NCBI GenBank assembly: GCA_030710605.1
Contig: CP092868.1
Span: 27,903,798 to 27,967,797, forward strand
Length of the DNA stretch: 64,000 bases
Reading direction: 5' to 3'
Source: Cordylochernes scorpioides
Taxonomy: Eukaryota; Arthropoda; Arachnida; Pseudoscorpiones; Chernetidae
A model generated the notes under the pieces. It worked only from the letters and a program-made list of their open reading frames with translations. It was not told the origin of the DNA and ran no database searches. Below, in pieces: positions 43,426 to 55,800 of this stretch. The position numbers and the translations under genes were made by a program. Within the stretch, counting starts at the first letter, position 1. Every line of letters starts with the position of its first letter.

Positions 43426-43612
43426 CTGAAGATATATAATCATTTATTTTTTTCACGTTCACCAATTGATTTATACGAACTCTATACGACATGTTTTACC
43501 TATAAAACTATTGATAACGGTTATTGACACAGACACAAAATCTATTATTATTATTTTTTTAAGACATTCAGTTTTATTTATGAAATCACCACGGAGAGAG
43601 TCTGCCACGTAA

Positions 43613-43635
43613 AGAGAGAGAGAGAGAGAGAGAGA
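43613..43635. repeat. GA microsatellite
   Basis: Pure GA run; shorter in A (16691-16705). Confidence 0.9.
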
Positions 43636-44175
43636 GACCATTACAAATTGAGAGACTTTATGTGTCTATATTTTATTGGTGTGGTCTTTTTGGACTATCT
43701 AGAAATATAGTGACATAGCTAATGAGGAAGAACCTTCATGAGAGCATACACCTCTATATAAAGGACAGTTTCACCACCAGTATTACCATTTTACTAAATA
43801 GCAACTCTCAGGTAAAAGGACACCCCTCTCTAAAGGACACTTTTGCTCTACAACTAAGTGTCCTTTATAGAGGTTCTACTATATTTCTCTTTACAATGAC
43901 TCTTGCTATGACAAACTTTTTAATTAGAAATGAATGCCAAAATTGTTAAAGGATCTCCAGTCCAACTTCTTCAATTAAACACCCTGAGGGATCAGCATTT
44001 TTTGTTAAAGAAAATAGACCTATTTGAATTTGAAAACAAACAGTTGGATTAAAGTAAGTGTTGTATCATAGTGGGTTGAATTAAAGAAATTTGACTGTCC
44101 TTCCATTGGACTGGTGGATTAGCTCAGTCACCTTTACTTCTCCAGGAGAATCCATTTAAATGGAGAGATAGAGAG
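43636..44175. other. B-specific 540 bp between GA-rich sequences
   Basis: Absent from A, where the GA run joins the following sequence directly. It contains two facing pieces of CCTCTATA(T)AAAGGACA type (43751, 43864), which suggests a pogo-like MITE remnant. Open frame 43722-43949 is not recognisable. Confidence 0.4.
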
Positions 44176-44260
44176 AGGGTGTGTGTGTTGTTTATATTTA
44201 ACGATAATAATGCAGATGGTTCATACACTCATTAGACTTTAATTAAAAAGGCATATATTT

Positions 44261-44641
44261 TTCAAATCAAGAAAGAATGTTCTGAAAAACGAAGCAAATA
44301 ATACTTTCTTAAGCTTTTACCCCCAAGAAATCCCTAAATACTTTCGTCCAAATTTTTATAATACTCAATTTGTTACAAACCACGGAAATTTCAAAAGTTT
44401 TTTTAATAGAATAAAGGCAGTGGAGGATTCAAGTTGCTTTTGTGGTATTGAGGAACAAACCTCAAAACATCTACTGATCGATTGCCCAGAATTTCAAGAT
44501 TATAGAATGAAGAATGAACTAGTTGTTTGTGAACTTAACGATTTGATTTACGATAAAAAATCATATTTAAAGTTCTATTCATTTTGTAAATACAAGGTGG
44601 GATCAATAAATAAGGTGAATTATAATTTATTTAAAAAATAA
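44261..44641 (+). pseudogene. non-LTR ORF2 C-terminal fragment
   Basis: One open frame up to the mariner, with CFCGIEEQTSKHLLIDCPEF, the C-x-C...H-x4-C knuckle that follows the RT in Jockey/R1/I-type ORF2. It is cut by the mariner at TA 44591-44592; the last in-frame residues are mariner-derived. Confidence 0.75.
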
Positions 44642-45347
44642 GAACGATATTAAAAATTAGGACTTGATTTATTCAAAATAATCACCTTGGCTTTCTATAC
44701 ATCGTCTCCGTCGTTCTGGCAACTTGTAAATACCCTCTTTATAGGCACTCTTAGAAGGCGTGTGAAAAAAATCTTGCACTACTTTCTGGACATCTCCATC
44801 CGAGTCAAATCGCTTTCCCTTTAACTCCTTTAGTAGTCCAAAAAGGAAATAGTCAGAGGGGCTAGGTCTGGACTATATGCAGGATGTCCTAAAACTTGAA
44901 AACCTAATTTAATGATTGTAGATACAGTTTTACATGATGTATGCGGCCTTTGAAACCCGAATACGGTTAAGTTTTTGGTCCAAATTAAGGAAATGTGGAA
45001 ATCGTCCATTTTTGAACTCGTTAACCCATTTATAAATGTTTTTTTTTTTTTTTTGAGACAAACAAGACTCACCATAGATATTTTTCATTCTTTGGCATAT
45101 TTGAGATGTTTGAATACCTTCTGCATTCAAGAAACGAATAACTGCACGTTGTTCAAGCGTGGTGCAATCCTTCAAGGGAGCTTCCATTTTAGTTTATTTA
45201 TAAGTCTCGCGCCGCGCGTGGGAAAAAGAACAGAACACCTTAAATAGTCTCTCGGTGTTATATTTTAATATTCTGTGGTTTAAATTATTTTTGCTTTTTA
45301 ATTTTTAAGAAATAAGATAATTCACCTTATTTATTGATCCCCCCTTG
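44593..45347 (-). mobile_element. internally deleted mariner (B only)
   Basis: 755 bp with ends CAAGGTGGGATCAATAAATA and its inverse (CCACCT/CCCCCC differ), TA on both sides (44591-44592 and 45348-45349). Inserted in the non-LTR fragment. The coding region is on the minus strand and lacks its middle. Confidence 0.85.
44700..45187 (-). pseudogene. mariner transposase remnant
   Basis: The N-terminal helix-turn-helix part starts MEAPLKDCTTLEQRAVIRFL (45187). A T16 run on the plus strand (45039-45054) gives a Lys run. The region with the first two catalytic Asp is missing. The third Asp region, YSPDLAP, follows at about 44850, then a 1-base loss and a C-terminal stretch. No active enzyme is possible. 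Confidence 0.8.
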
Positions 45348-45954
45348 TACATTCTAAACTTTATACAAAACCTAGATTTCTAATGTTTCATGCGTTGAAT
45401 AATGTAAATAACTTATGTAAATAAACTTTTCTCCTTGTTTGGCGCAAGTATCCCTTGCGGGATATAGCGCTTTGGAAATAAAATAATTGTAATTGTAGTT
45501 GTAATATATTGGATCAAAATATCATTTATTTTTTACCAATTACTTAATTTTGTTGACGTTAGGTGGTGCTGAGTTTGTTATTGACGCACATTAAATATGT
45601 TATAACACCTTGATAAAGGTTGGCGTTCAGCCAACTGAAATATTGGTAAAATGAATGATATTTTGATCCAATATATACCTTTTAATTAAAGATTTATTTA
45701 TGGATTGCTTTATTTTAAAAACTCATTAGGCTACATTACGAATTTAAAACTTTTATATTGTATAGCAAAGTATTAATTATATTTTATGTATATATTATTA
45801 ATTTTTGATATTTATATTATTTTTATTTTTACTACTCTGAAAACTTCTATCATTGCTTAAATTATATTTTATAAATGTTGATTTTTGCTTTCATTAAATA
45901 ACTTGCAGTGTCATCTTGAAGTTTGTCTTATCTAATTTTCTACGTTGCAATATT

Positions 45955-46690
45955 GTATTTAGGCTACATTATAAATTGAAGCCTTTTATATTATATTTAG
46001 GCTACATTACAAATTGAAGCCTTTTATATTATATTTAGGCTACATTACAAATTGAAACCTTTTATATTATATTTAGGCTACATTATAAATTGAAGCCTTT
46101 TATATTATATTTAGGCTTCATTACAAATTGAAGCCTTTCATATTATATTTAGGCTACATTACAAATTGAAACCTTTTATATTATATTTAGGCTACATTAT
46201 AAATTGAAGCCTTTTATATTATATTTAGGCTTCATTATAAATTGAAACCTATTATATTATATTTAGGCTACATAATATATTGAAGCCTTTTATATTATAT
46301 TTGGGCTTCATTATAAATTGAAGCCTTTTATATTATATTTAGGCTACATTACAATTGAAACCTTTTATATTATATTTAGGCTACATTACAAATTGAAGCC
46401 TTTTATATTATATTTAGGCTTCATTACAAATTGAAACCTTTTATATTATATTTAGGCTTCATTACAAATTGAAACCTTTTATATTATATTTAGGCTTCAT
46501 TACAAATTGATACCTTTTATATTATAATTTAGGCTACATTACAAATTGAAACCTTTTATATTATATTTAGACTACATTAGAAATTGAAACCTTTTATATT
46601 ATATTTAGACTACATTACAAATTGAAACCTTTTATTATATTTAGTCTACATTACAAATTGTGAAATCTAATATATTATCTTTAGGCTACG
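45955..46690 (+). repeat. 38-bp AT-rich minisatellite, about 19 copies (B copy)
   Basis: Same unit as 17215-18160, more regular and shorter. Confidence 0.9.
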
Positions 46691-47429
46691 CGGGCTTCCC
46701 AAACTTTTAAATTTACTTATAAAATATGTGTTTTTTCAAAATAAAATTTTCCATAAATAATTAGAAAAGATTAAAACAAGAATAATTAAAAAGCACACTA
46801 ATATTTTTGACACATGTAAATAAAAAAAACCCTACATATTACAATCTCATAATTAAAAAAAAAAGAGTAGAAAAATAATTATGAAAATCCTAATAATTCA
46901 AACGAAGAGAGATTAAACCAATTCTAAAATAAAAAAGATTTGTAATAAGATTCTAAGGAGCAATCTTTTAAAAATCTCCAAAATGAAGGCGCAAAAAAAA
47001 AACAAGTTTTAAAAAACTTGGCTGTAATCATGTTTTAATTGGAGGTCTTGAGATTGGCAGTTGACTTTGTTCTATCAAATTATTTCAGGAACTTCATCGT
47101 TTTTTTTTTTAACTTACTAAAAAACTTTAGCCATCAAATTATGCTAACTAAAACTTGGTATCTCATTAAACAGCTTAACATTTTCTAGGTAGAAGTCTAT
47201 TTTAACTCTTAGATAGAAATTTGATAGTGTAGAAATTACGTGAATTGAGTATTTTTATAAGTGAATAACTGTTGTTTATTGTTAAAATCTGAACAATTTC
47301 GTGGTTAGCCACAATACAGATATTCGAGCTTGTATTAAAATGTGGTTTTCTGTATTTAAGAATAGATTTCCATACCTCAATAGAAACAGAATGCTACCTA
47401 ACCGATGATTTCCCTTTACCAGTCAAACG
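46690..47429. other. AT-rich sequence and SINE body fragment
   Basis: Counterpart of 18160-18740; SINE body piece at 47145-47270. Confidence 0.45.
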
Positions 47430-47870
47430 ATGTATAGCTCAATCGAAAATACTATTTACAGTCTTCAAAAAAAAAAAAAAAAAAAAAAAAAACACGTTCT
47501 GACGTTTGAGGCCAAAAACCTAATATGTACACTGTGTGACAAGGAAATTACTGAAGAACTCCCCCATTACCTGCTTAATTGTACAGACCTTGATGCAGAG
47601 AGGAAGACCCTATATCAACAAATTAAATGTACCAACACCTCACCTTACGTATTGCTTTCAAAAATATCAGCAAACAAATCTAAGGCATTAGCTTGCTATA
47701 AATTTTTTAGATCGTCATTATGTAAGGACCAGTCAACAATTGAATGACATTGAGATGAAGAGTAAAGCCAGTTCAATTTCTATGTAAATAACACAAGATG
47801 ATTATTACCTTATCCAATTGGGAGAATCTGTATGGGGCAACTCCCTAATAAAGGCTTGTGTGTGTATTTA
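47430..47870 (+). pseudogene. non-LTR ORF2 C-terminal remnant (B copy)
   Basis: CTLCDKEITEELPHYLLNC with the His retained. The preceding A-tract is longer (about 25) than in A. It ends in AATAAAGGCTTGTGTGTG. Confidence 0.6.
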
Positions 47871-47899
47871 AGAATAGAAAATATTTAATACTGCTCTGT

Positions 47900-48180
47900 A
47901 TAGTTGGTGGTTGAGTGGTATCAACTGTCGAATTCAAACAGCCATGAGCTGGGATTGAATCCAGCATTGGACACCTTTTTTCCGAATTAAAAATTAACTC
48001 TAATGAGCTTCCGATTCTTGCAAAAATCCAATTCCATTTTGCTAACTAAAACTGGGTATCTCATTACACAACATTTTCTAGGTACAAGTCTATTTTAACT
48101 CTTAGATGGAAATTTAATATTGTAGAAATTACGTGAATTGGGTATTTTCATGATGTATTTTCATGATTCTTGAAAAAATC
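47900..48180 (+). mobile_element. tRNA-derived SINE (B copy)
   Basis: Counterpart of 19361-19630, with the B box reading GGGATTGAATCC. Confidence 0.65.
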
Positions 48181-48189
48181 CAATCCCAT

Positions 48190-50620
48190 CAGATTTATCA
48201 TTTAATGATGCTTATAATCTTTTGTTCCATATATAAAATAGCAGAGAAAGAGTGAATTGGATGATACTTGGGACAGAGGCTTGTTCTGGTAGTACTTCGG
48301 AGCGGGGGTATGGGGCTTGGAATAGTTCTGGTCGCGTTTTGTGACAGCCAGATAAGTTCTTTCTTGCACTTGCTTGATTGAGTCGAGCATAGATAGCTTG
48401 GTTCATTTTCTAGAAGTTTGGATTTTTTCACACATTCCCAATAAACTTTTTCAAATGAGTCCATGTTTTGCATACGTCAAGCAGTTCATTGTGGTAGTTT
48501 TAGAGGCATTTAAATAAAGAGAAAAATAATACTATTTTTAAATCCCTCAATAACCTTTTTTTTTTGTATTTTATCTTTTATAAGCAAAGTGTTTTACTGA
48601 TTACCTATTCCAATCAATGGTACAAGACATCCGTTCATCTAAGAGCTCAACAAAAATGGCTGAAAGAGATCAGCCCCTGATCCAACAGCCAGGAAGATTA
48701 CCAAGGTAATGAGAACGGCCACAATGGACTTCAGCACGAGTCAAAAGCCTACGACACCCAGGGTGACAACGACAAAGCCTTAGCGACAAATTAGGATCCA
48801 ACACCCTGAGGGCAATCTACCCGATCCCCCCCTCTCTTTCATCCTAAACCAAAATCACCTCCACAACCTTTTTTTAAACTCCAAACTCCCCTTCTAATTT
48901 TAGAATTGAATGGCTAGGGAAGTTTAAATTAAATCCTACAACAGACCAACCATATCCTTCTCTTCTATAGAAGCTTTAAGCTCAAAGTTCTACACAAGTC
49001 CCATTGCACGCTTGGATAACCTCACTAATTGTCACATTACCCCAGCCAGTATATCCCCAAGCTTTTCTATGATAGCACCTTTCTTAAAGCCTTGTATGAA
49101 AGCTTAGCTTTCCTATTGGATACCTTGTTATTCTTCTTCTTTGAAATTATTCTCTGAAAGCTGACTTACTGATCTTTATAAAAAGTTTTCTTAAAGACGC
49201 TATTCATCTATTGTAAAAAAAGGAAATTGAAAAAATACATAGATTGTACAATTGTATCACCTTTTTTATTTAAAAATATATTCGAATTTTATTATAAAAG
49301 GATAATAGTTTGTGGAATGGTCTGAAGTCGTATTTTTTTAATTTATCAAGAAAATATAGTAAACCTGATCTTTCAAGAATGAAGAATAAACATTCATAGA
49401 CAAAACTTAAGGAAGTTTGATATTTTGAAGGTCGCAGGTCGTCTGTTTTTTTTTTTTTTTTTTTTTTTTTTTTTGAGAGACAGAGGCAATATTATATATT
49501 TTAAACCACCATATTAATGGATCTCTTATAGCTGGAATTTTATTATTAACGATTTTTTTTTTCAAAAAGCGTCCTGACAAAATTGTGAAATATATTGAAA
49601 TGGAAGTATAATTAAATTGCGAATATAAATTAAGCACAACCGTATCAAATATACACATATTGCCTATACACGCATATATAAATTATACATAATATAATTT
49701 TTTAAAATATATTCTATTTTATTTTATACGTTTTTAATTATAAACATTTTGACTATTATTTTAACGACGTCATTGTCTTCTTTTTAAATGAATATGCCTT
49801 TCTTTTAGTTAGCCCTTAAAATATATAAAGAATATAAATATAATTGTCTTTATTTTATCATTTATATACAAAATAATATTGAATTATATTAATAAATTAT
49901 CTATTGACTGTGAGATACACGTTGTGCATTTTACATAAGAGTTTAAAATATACTATACTTGGAATAATAAATATTTTCGTTTTTTTTGGCCAAACGATTG
50001 CATTTAGTAAAAAAGATTTCCTAAAATTCAATTCTTTTTTACCAATTTCGTATAATATACATGTGAAAAATAAGAAAAAAAAATATAATTTTCAAAATAT
50101 CGTTGATATGATTTATTTTCAAATATTCCTCGAATTTTTAGTTTTGTAAAGTTAAGCCCCTCTAATTTTATTTTAGCCTATTTTCAGATTAACGAATTTA
50201 TATTTAGAGTTCCTTAAAATTTATCCATACAAGTTTTTTCTATATTTAATTATAACTCGCTCTAATTTGAAACTAATCTACAAACCAGAATTTTAGACAA
50301 AAATATATTTACAAATATGAAAAAAGATTGTATAGTTAATGTTAGTAAAATTAAAGTTGATTAGCGCACTAATAAATCTAACAAAAGATATTAAAGTATC
50401 GATATTTATCTATGAATAAAAAAATATCGGATGGTTATCTCCTTCAATGAAGGGGAGCTTAAAGAACATTGAGGTCAGGATTGTAACAAATTCAGGTAAA
50501 ATGAACACCGTTCTGTCAAGCTTTTATCTTCCAATTACCATTCAGAAACGTGTAATTAAAGTTATTGTTTGGTAAATAAACCCAACCTATCGATTATTAA
50601 TGATTGATTGATTTGATTGA
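48190..50620. other. AT-rich sequence without genes (B copy)
   Basis: Counterpart of 19640-22415 without the A-only MITE. The small ORF of A (20391) is frameshifted here at 48656. A T28-type run lies at 49447-49474. Confidence 0.5.
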
Positions 50621-50624
50621 TCAC

Positions 50625-51080
50625 TTATAGGTTACTTTAGAACTTCCTGGAATCTTTTTTTTTTTATTACGGGAGAATAAAAATACAGTCGACTCTTTAT
50701 AATTTGAAACTCAAAGGACTAGAGAAAAATTTCAATTTGTCAAAAGTTAAAAATAACAAGAGTTTAAACTGATAACTTATAGGTTTACTTTAGAACTTCC
50801 TGGAATCTTTTTTTTTTATTACGAGAGAATAAAAGTATAGTCGACTCTCGATAATTTGAAACTCAAGGGACAAGAGATAAATTTCAATTTGTCAAAAGTT
50901 CAAAATAACAAGAGTTTAAACTGATAACTTATAGGTTACTTTAGAACTTCCTTGAATCTTTTTTTTTATTACGAGAGAATAAAAGTATATAGTTGACTCT
51001 TTATAATTTAAAACTCAAGGGATCAGAGAAAATTTCAATTTATCAAAAGTTCAAAATAACAGGAGTTTAAACAACCTAGA
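50625..51080 (+). repeat. about 160-bp tandem repeat, three copies (B copy)
   Basis: One unit more than in A (22420-22735). Confidence 0.75.
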
Positions 51081-51720
51081 GGGAGGAAAAAATTAAGTAA
51101 ACAAGAGTTTTAATCTCAAAATTCGTTTTTTTTTATTATATTAAGCATTTGTACAGTTATTCAAAAATGTTCATATATGGTAAGATACTATTCCTTCAAC
51201 TTCAAATTACCGAGGTGACCAATTAATATTTGTTTTATTCAACTTATTGAGTATTTTTCAAGGGATCGGAAAAAAATTTCAAATTATCGAGAGACTCAAA
51301 TTAATAAGTTTCAAATTATCGAGAATCGACTGTAAATCATTTTTATTTTCTATTTATAGCTTAAAAAAGAGAAAAACCACTTTAATATGAAAAAATATGA
51401 TGAATAAGATCTTGATTGAATTTATAAGGATAATTGTAAATGTAAAACAGCAATTTATTATTAAGATAGGATTTGCAAAAAAGAAAGGGTTCTTTATTAA
51501 TATAATAAAATACTGAAAGTAATTTGGCAATTAATAGTGCAAGAAATATTGCAAAAAATAGCAATTTAAGAATATCTATGGTGATCTATTACACATTAAA
51601 ACTAAGCTATAAATAAATTTATAAATCCAATTGCTATCTATTGATAAAATTTGTAACAAATAAATTTACTGGCAATGTGTTTCTTTTCAATAATACTGTC
51701 ACAGAATATTTATTAAAAAT
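51081..51720. other. AT-rich sequence, nothing recognised (B copy)
   Basis: Counterpart of 22736-23365. Confidence 0.45.
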
Positions 51721-51721
51721 A

Positions 51722-52000
51722 AAAAAGGCATATCCTGACCAGGAGCACATGTGCTTTACAGAAGGCAGAGCGCCATCTGCTGGAACAGAAATCAACTAAA
51801 CATTGATTTAACATGTTCCCTGATATTTGGCCAACCCAATTTCTTGATAAATCAAGAAAAGCCATCCACGAACACGTTTTGCGCTTTTGGCGCTCGTCAG
51901 CGTGGATTAGGCTGTACCACTGCGACCAAAAATATTTTTTGGTCTCAGAGGCTTCTCGAAAAACCAAGAAATGGGTATTTAAGGCCAAACTTGCGTAAAT
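51722..52000 (+). repeat. R1 structured repeat, full copy (B copy)
   Basis: Same order of hairpins as 23368-23655; one mismatch in the GGAACAG stem (ATGTTCC). Confidence 0.75.
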
Positions 52001-52207
52001 ATTATAGAATAATTATTGTGAATACTCTGTTGTCAGTTTATCTTCATAAATATTTAGTTACGTCACTACCATGCTGGTAGATTATTACTTGTAAAATTAA
52101 TTATCACATTTTGCATTCTAAATATAATTAATAAATTATTTTTTACTTAATATTTAGGAATACTTGTCTTCTCTACCTTGACAATATCATGAAATATTCT
52201 TTTAAAT

Positions 52208-52450
52208 AATATTGTCACGTGGAAAATTAGGGAAGACCAATTTCGGGATGAGACAACAATTTATTTCAGGCAAGAACAAACTATGAGTGATAAACAAAAG
52301 ATAAGCAAAAGAGGGAAGTGTACAGAGTAGCAAAATATAAACATATATAAAAATAATACTCTGCTAATAAAAAATAATAAAATTAATAAATACTTTGTTA
52401 CAATATCATTGCAGTAAAGTGTTGGAATATTACAGAGTAACAATGGCTAT
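52208..52450 (+). repeat. R2 repeat (B copy)
   Basis: Begins ATTGTCACGTGGAAAATTAG and lacks the 180 bp found in A. Confidence 0.5.
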
Positions 52451-52532
52451 AGATGAGACTGAGTTTGAAAAGGAACTTGTATGTATATAATGTTTTAAGT
52501 ATTGTTTTTGTTGTTTTCATGTATAAACATAT

Positions 52533-52737
52533 TGTTGAAAAGTGACTCGCACCTCGGCTGTCGCTTAGCAACGGCCACTTCCCCCAGACATTACGTAACT
52601 GTATATAGGTTTCAGATTTGCTTGCTTGTTGACTGCCACCGCTTACCTCTTTTAACTCTCTATTGTTTGTCATCTAAATATAATCTTTTGATAATTAAAC
52701 ATACTTTCTGAGATCCAACCTCTGTTTTATTCTTACA
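52533..52737 (+). repeat. copia 5' LTR
   Basis: 205 bp, TGTTGAAAAG...TTCTTACA. A TATATAGG near 52594 may serve as the promoter TATA. Confidence 0.93.
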
Positions 52738-52755
52738 TGGCAGCAGAGCTTGGTT
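52738..52755 (+). promoter_or_regulatory. copia primer-binding site
   Basis: TGGCAGCAGAGCTTGG directly follows the 5' LTR and resembles the complement of an initiator tRNA-Met 3' end. Confidence 0.75.
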
Positions 52756-52806
52756 GGTATCAAATATTTTTAATTATCTAAGCTGAAATTCGTTTGCTTG
52801 CTCAAG

Positions 52807-55800
52807 ATGACAACTGAACTTCCACAAATTCAAAAATTCAACGGCGATAATTTTCATCTATGGAAATTTCAAATGAAGATTATTCTAGAAGCAAAAGATC
52901 TTCTCAGTGTAACTGATGGCTCTGAGGTAAAACCTGAAATAGAGGATATTGCAAAATTCTCTAACTGGAAAAAGAAAGATGCAAAATCCAAAATGCTGAT
53001 CACTACTGCTCTAGAGTTTAAATATCTTCAACAGATTGTTAATTGCCAGACTTCAGCAGAAATGTGGAAGAAATTATCAACAATATATGAACTGAAATCT
53101 GAAACAAACAAATATTTGCTGCAACAAAGATTTTTCGAATATAAAATGAATCCAAATGATAACATTGCTACTCATATTTCCAAAGTTGAAACTCTGGCAC
53201 AACAAATGAAAGATCTAGGTGAGCCAATCTCTGATGTTGCCCTAATTACAAAGATAATTTGCAGCTTGCCTGATAAATACAAGAATTTCATAACAGCATG
53301 GGATTCAGTTTCATCAGAAGAAAAGACACTAGAAAACTTGACGGCAAGATTGCTGAAAGAAGAAAGCTTACAGGATCATTGGGATTCTTCAGGAAATTCT
53401 AAACCAGATAATGCCTTGATGACTTTTTCAAAGTTCAACAGAAATTCAACAGCTTCTAACAAACAACAGCAGCATCAACAATCCATTAAAGATAAAAAAA
53501 AGAACACACACTGTGGATATTGCAAGAAGAAAGGACATTGGTGGAAAGAATGCTATAAAAGAAAGGAAGAACAAAAAGGACAACAGCCAAGTTCTTCATC
53601 CAGAGATGATAGCTGTGCTTTTTCAGCTGAGACAAGTGCCTTCCTCGCTGAAACAAAGGATTCCTGGATTGCAGATTCTGGAGCAACGGATCACATGACT
53701 TTCAGAAGAGAATGGTTCTCTACGTTCGAAGAAATACCAGAAGGTGTTCATCCTGTGTGCCTTGGAGATGGAAAGAAGATCTATGCAAAAGGTAAGGGAA
53801 ATATTGATATTCTCTCTTATGTTGATAGTCAGAAAATTAATGCAACTCTTTTGGATGTTCTCTATGTACCTGAATTGGAGACTAATCTTTTCTCAATATC
53901 TACTGCAACAAAACATGGTTTGACGCTCATTTGTAAAGGAAATCAGATAAAATTGACTAAAAATTCAAAAGTGCTAGTTACTGGAATAAAGGACAATTCA
54001 AATCTTTATAGAATTTTTATTAAAGCAAAGCAATCTTCACAAACTCATGTTGCTCAGTTAAGTCTAGATATATGGCATCAAAGAATGGGTCATGTAAATC
54101 CTATAAAATTAACCCAAATGTTTGAAAATAATGTTTTTGAAGACGACATTAAAATTAGAGAAAAGCCTGATTCTTTACTATGTGAAGCATGCATCTATGG
54201 AAAACAAAATAGAAAGGTTTTTCACGCGTCAACAAGTCCAAATTCGACCTATCCAGGAGAGCTGATCTATTCAGATGTTTGTGGACCAATGAGTAAAAGA
54301 TCACCAGGTGGATCATTATATTTTGTATCATTCAAGGATGATTTTTCAAGATTTAGAGTGGCCTACTTCATTAGGTATAAATCAGATGTTCTTGAGAAAT
54401 TTAAAGAATTTGTAAAAAGAGTTAGGACTGAAACTGGAAATAAAATAAAAAGATTCAGAACAGATAATGGCACAGAATTCTTAAATAAGAATTTTTCTGA
54501 TTATCTAAAATCTCTAGGAATTGTTCATGAACTCACTGCTCCATATACCCCAGAACAGAATGGAATTGCTGAAAGAGATAACAGAACAATAGTTGAATCA
54601 GCTAGATGCTTGTTACATGGAAGAAAAATGCCGCTTGAACTGTGGGCTGAAGCCGTAAACACAGCAGTCTATCTCTTAAATAGATGTACTACTAAAGTAT
54701 TGGGAAATTCTACACCTTATGAAATATGGTACAAGAGAAAACCCTCCATCTTACATTTGAAAACTTTTGGATGTAACGCTTATGTGCATATACCAAAAGA
54801 TAACAGAAAGAAATTAGACAAAAAGAGTATTCGTACATTTTTTGTTGGATATACTGAAACTAATAAAAATTATAGAATGTGGGATCCTATTGCTAGAAAA
54901 ATTATCATAAGCAGAGATGTAATATTTACTGAAGCTAATACATCAGAAAATATTCAGGATAACCAACAAGAGCAGGTAACTATATACAGTGAAGAAAGTG
55001 TTGATAACACAAATACCAGTTCCAAACCAGAAGAATCATGTCGATACCCTCTCAGGAATAGAATCAGAGAAAATGAACAAACATCAACCAGCTGTACAAG
55101 AGCTATTTCATATGCTTGTTATGTCCATGACCAAGAACCATTGAACTATGAAGATGCAATTGTAGGACAAAACTCAAAACAGTGGAAACTAGCTATGGAC
55201 GATGAATTCAATTCCTTGATGAAAAATCAAACATGGACGTATGTGACACTACCATCAGACAGAAAAGCTATTGCATGCAAGTGGGTATACAAAATAAAGC
55301 AAAATGCAGATGGATCAAATAAAATGTTTAAGGCTAGACTAGTTGCGAAAGGTTATTCACAAAAACCAGGACTTGATTATGGTGAAACTTTTTCTCCAGT
55401 AGTAAAATTCGATTCAATTAGAACAATCTTATCACTTTGTGCATCACTTGATATGGAAATGATTCAGTTAGATGTAAAATCTGCCTTCTTGAATGGTGAT
55501 TTGGAAGAAGAACTTTACATGGAACAACCCCAAGGTTATGAAAACCCAGATTTTCCAAATCATGTTTGCTCTCTTCAGAAAAGCATCTATGGTCTTAAGC
55601 AATCCCCCAGAATGTGGAACAAGAAATTTCATGAGTTTTTAATTAAGTTTGATCTCAAACCTAGCATATCAGATTCATGTGTCTATACAATGAAATGTAA
55701 ACAGGCTTACATATTACTTGCAATATATGTAGATGATTGCTTAATCTGCAGTGTAAATAAACAACTTTTAGATGATATAGTACAGTACTTAAATTCCAAT

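Larger units (their letters stand above)
44260..45503 (+). mobile_element. 5'-truncated non-LTR retrotransposon holding a mariner (B only)
   Basis: Bounded by a 7-bp duplication ATATATT (44253-44259, 45504-45510), with an AATTGTAATTGTAGTTGTA tail at the 3' end. Without the mariner it is about 490 bp. Absent from A. Confidence 0.82.
44238..45692. mobile_element. short PLE-derived element split by nested insertions (B copy)
   Basis: Left inverted end 44238-44259, right part 45504-45692 with CTTGATAAAG, GTTGGC/GCCAAC, TGAAATATTGG (45609-45647) and CCAATATATACC. Matches 16761-16967 in A once the insert is removed. Confidence 0.7.
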
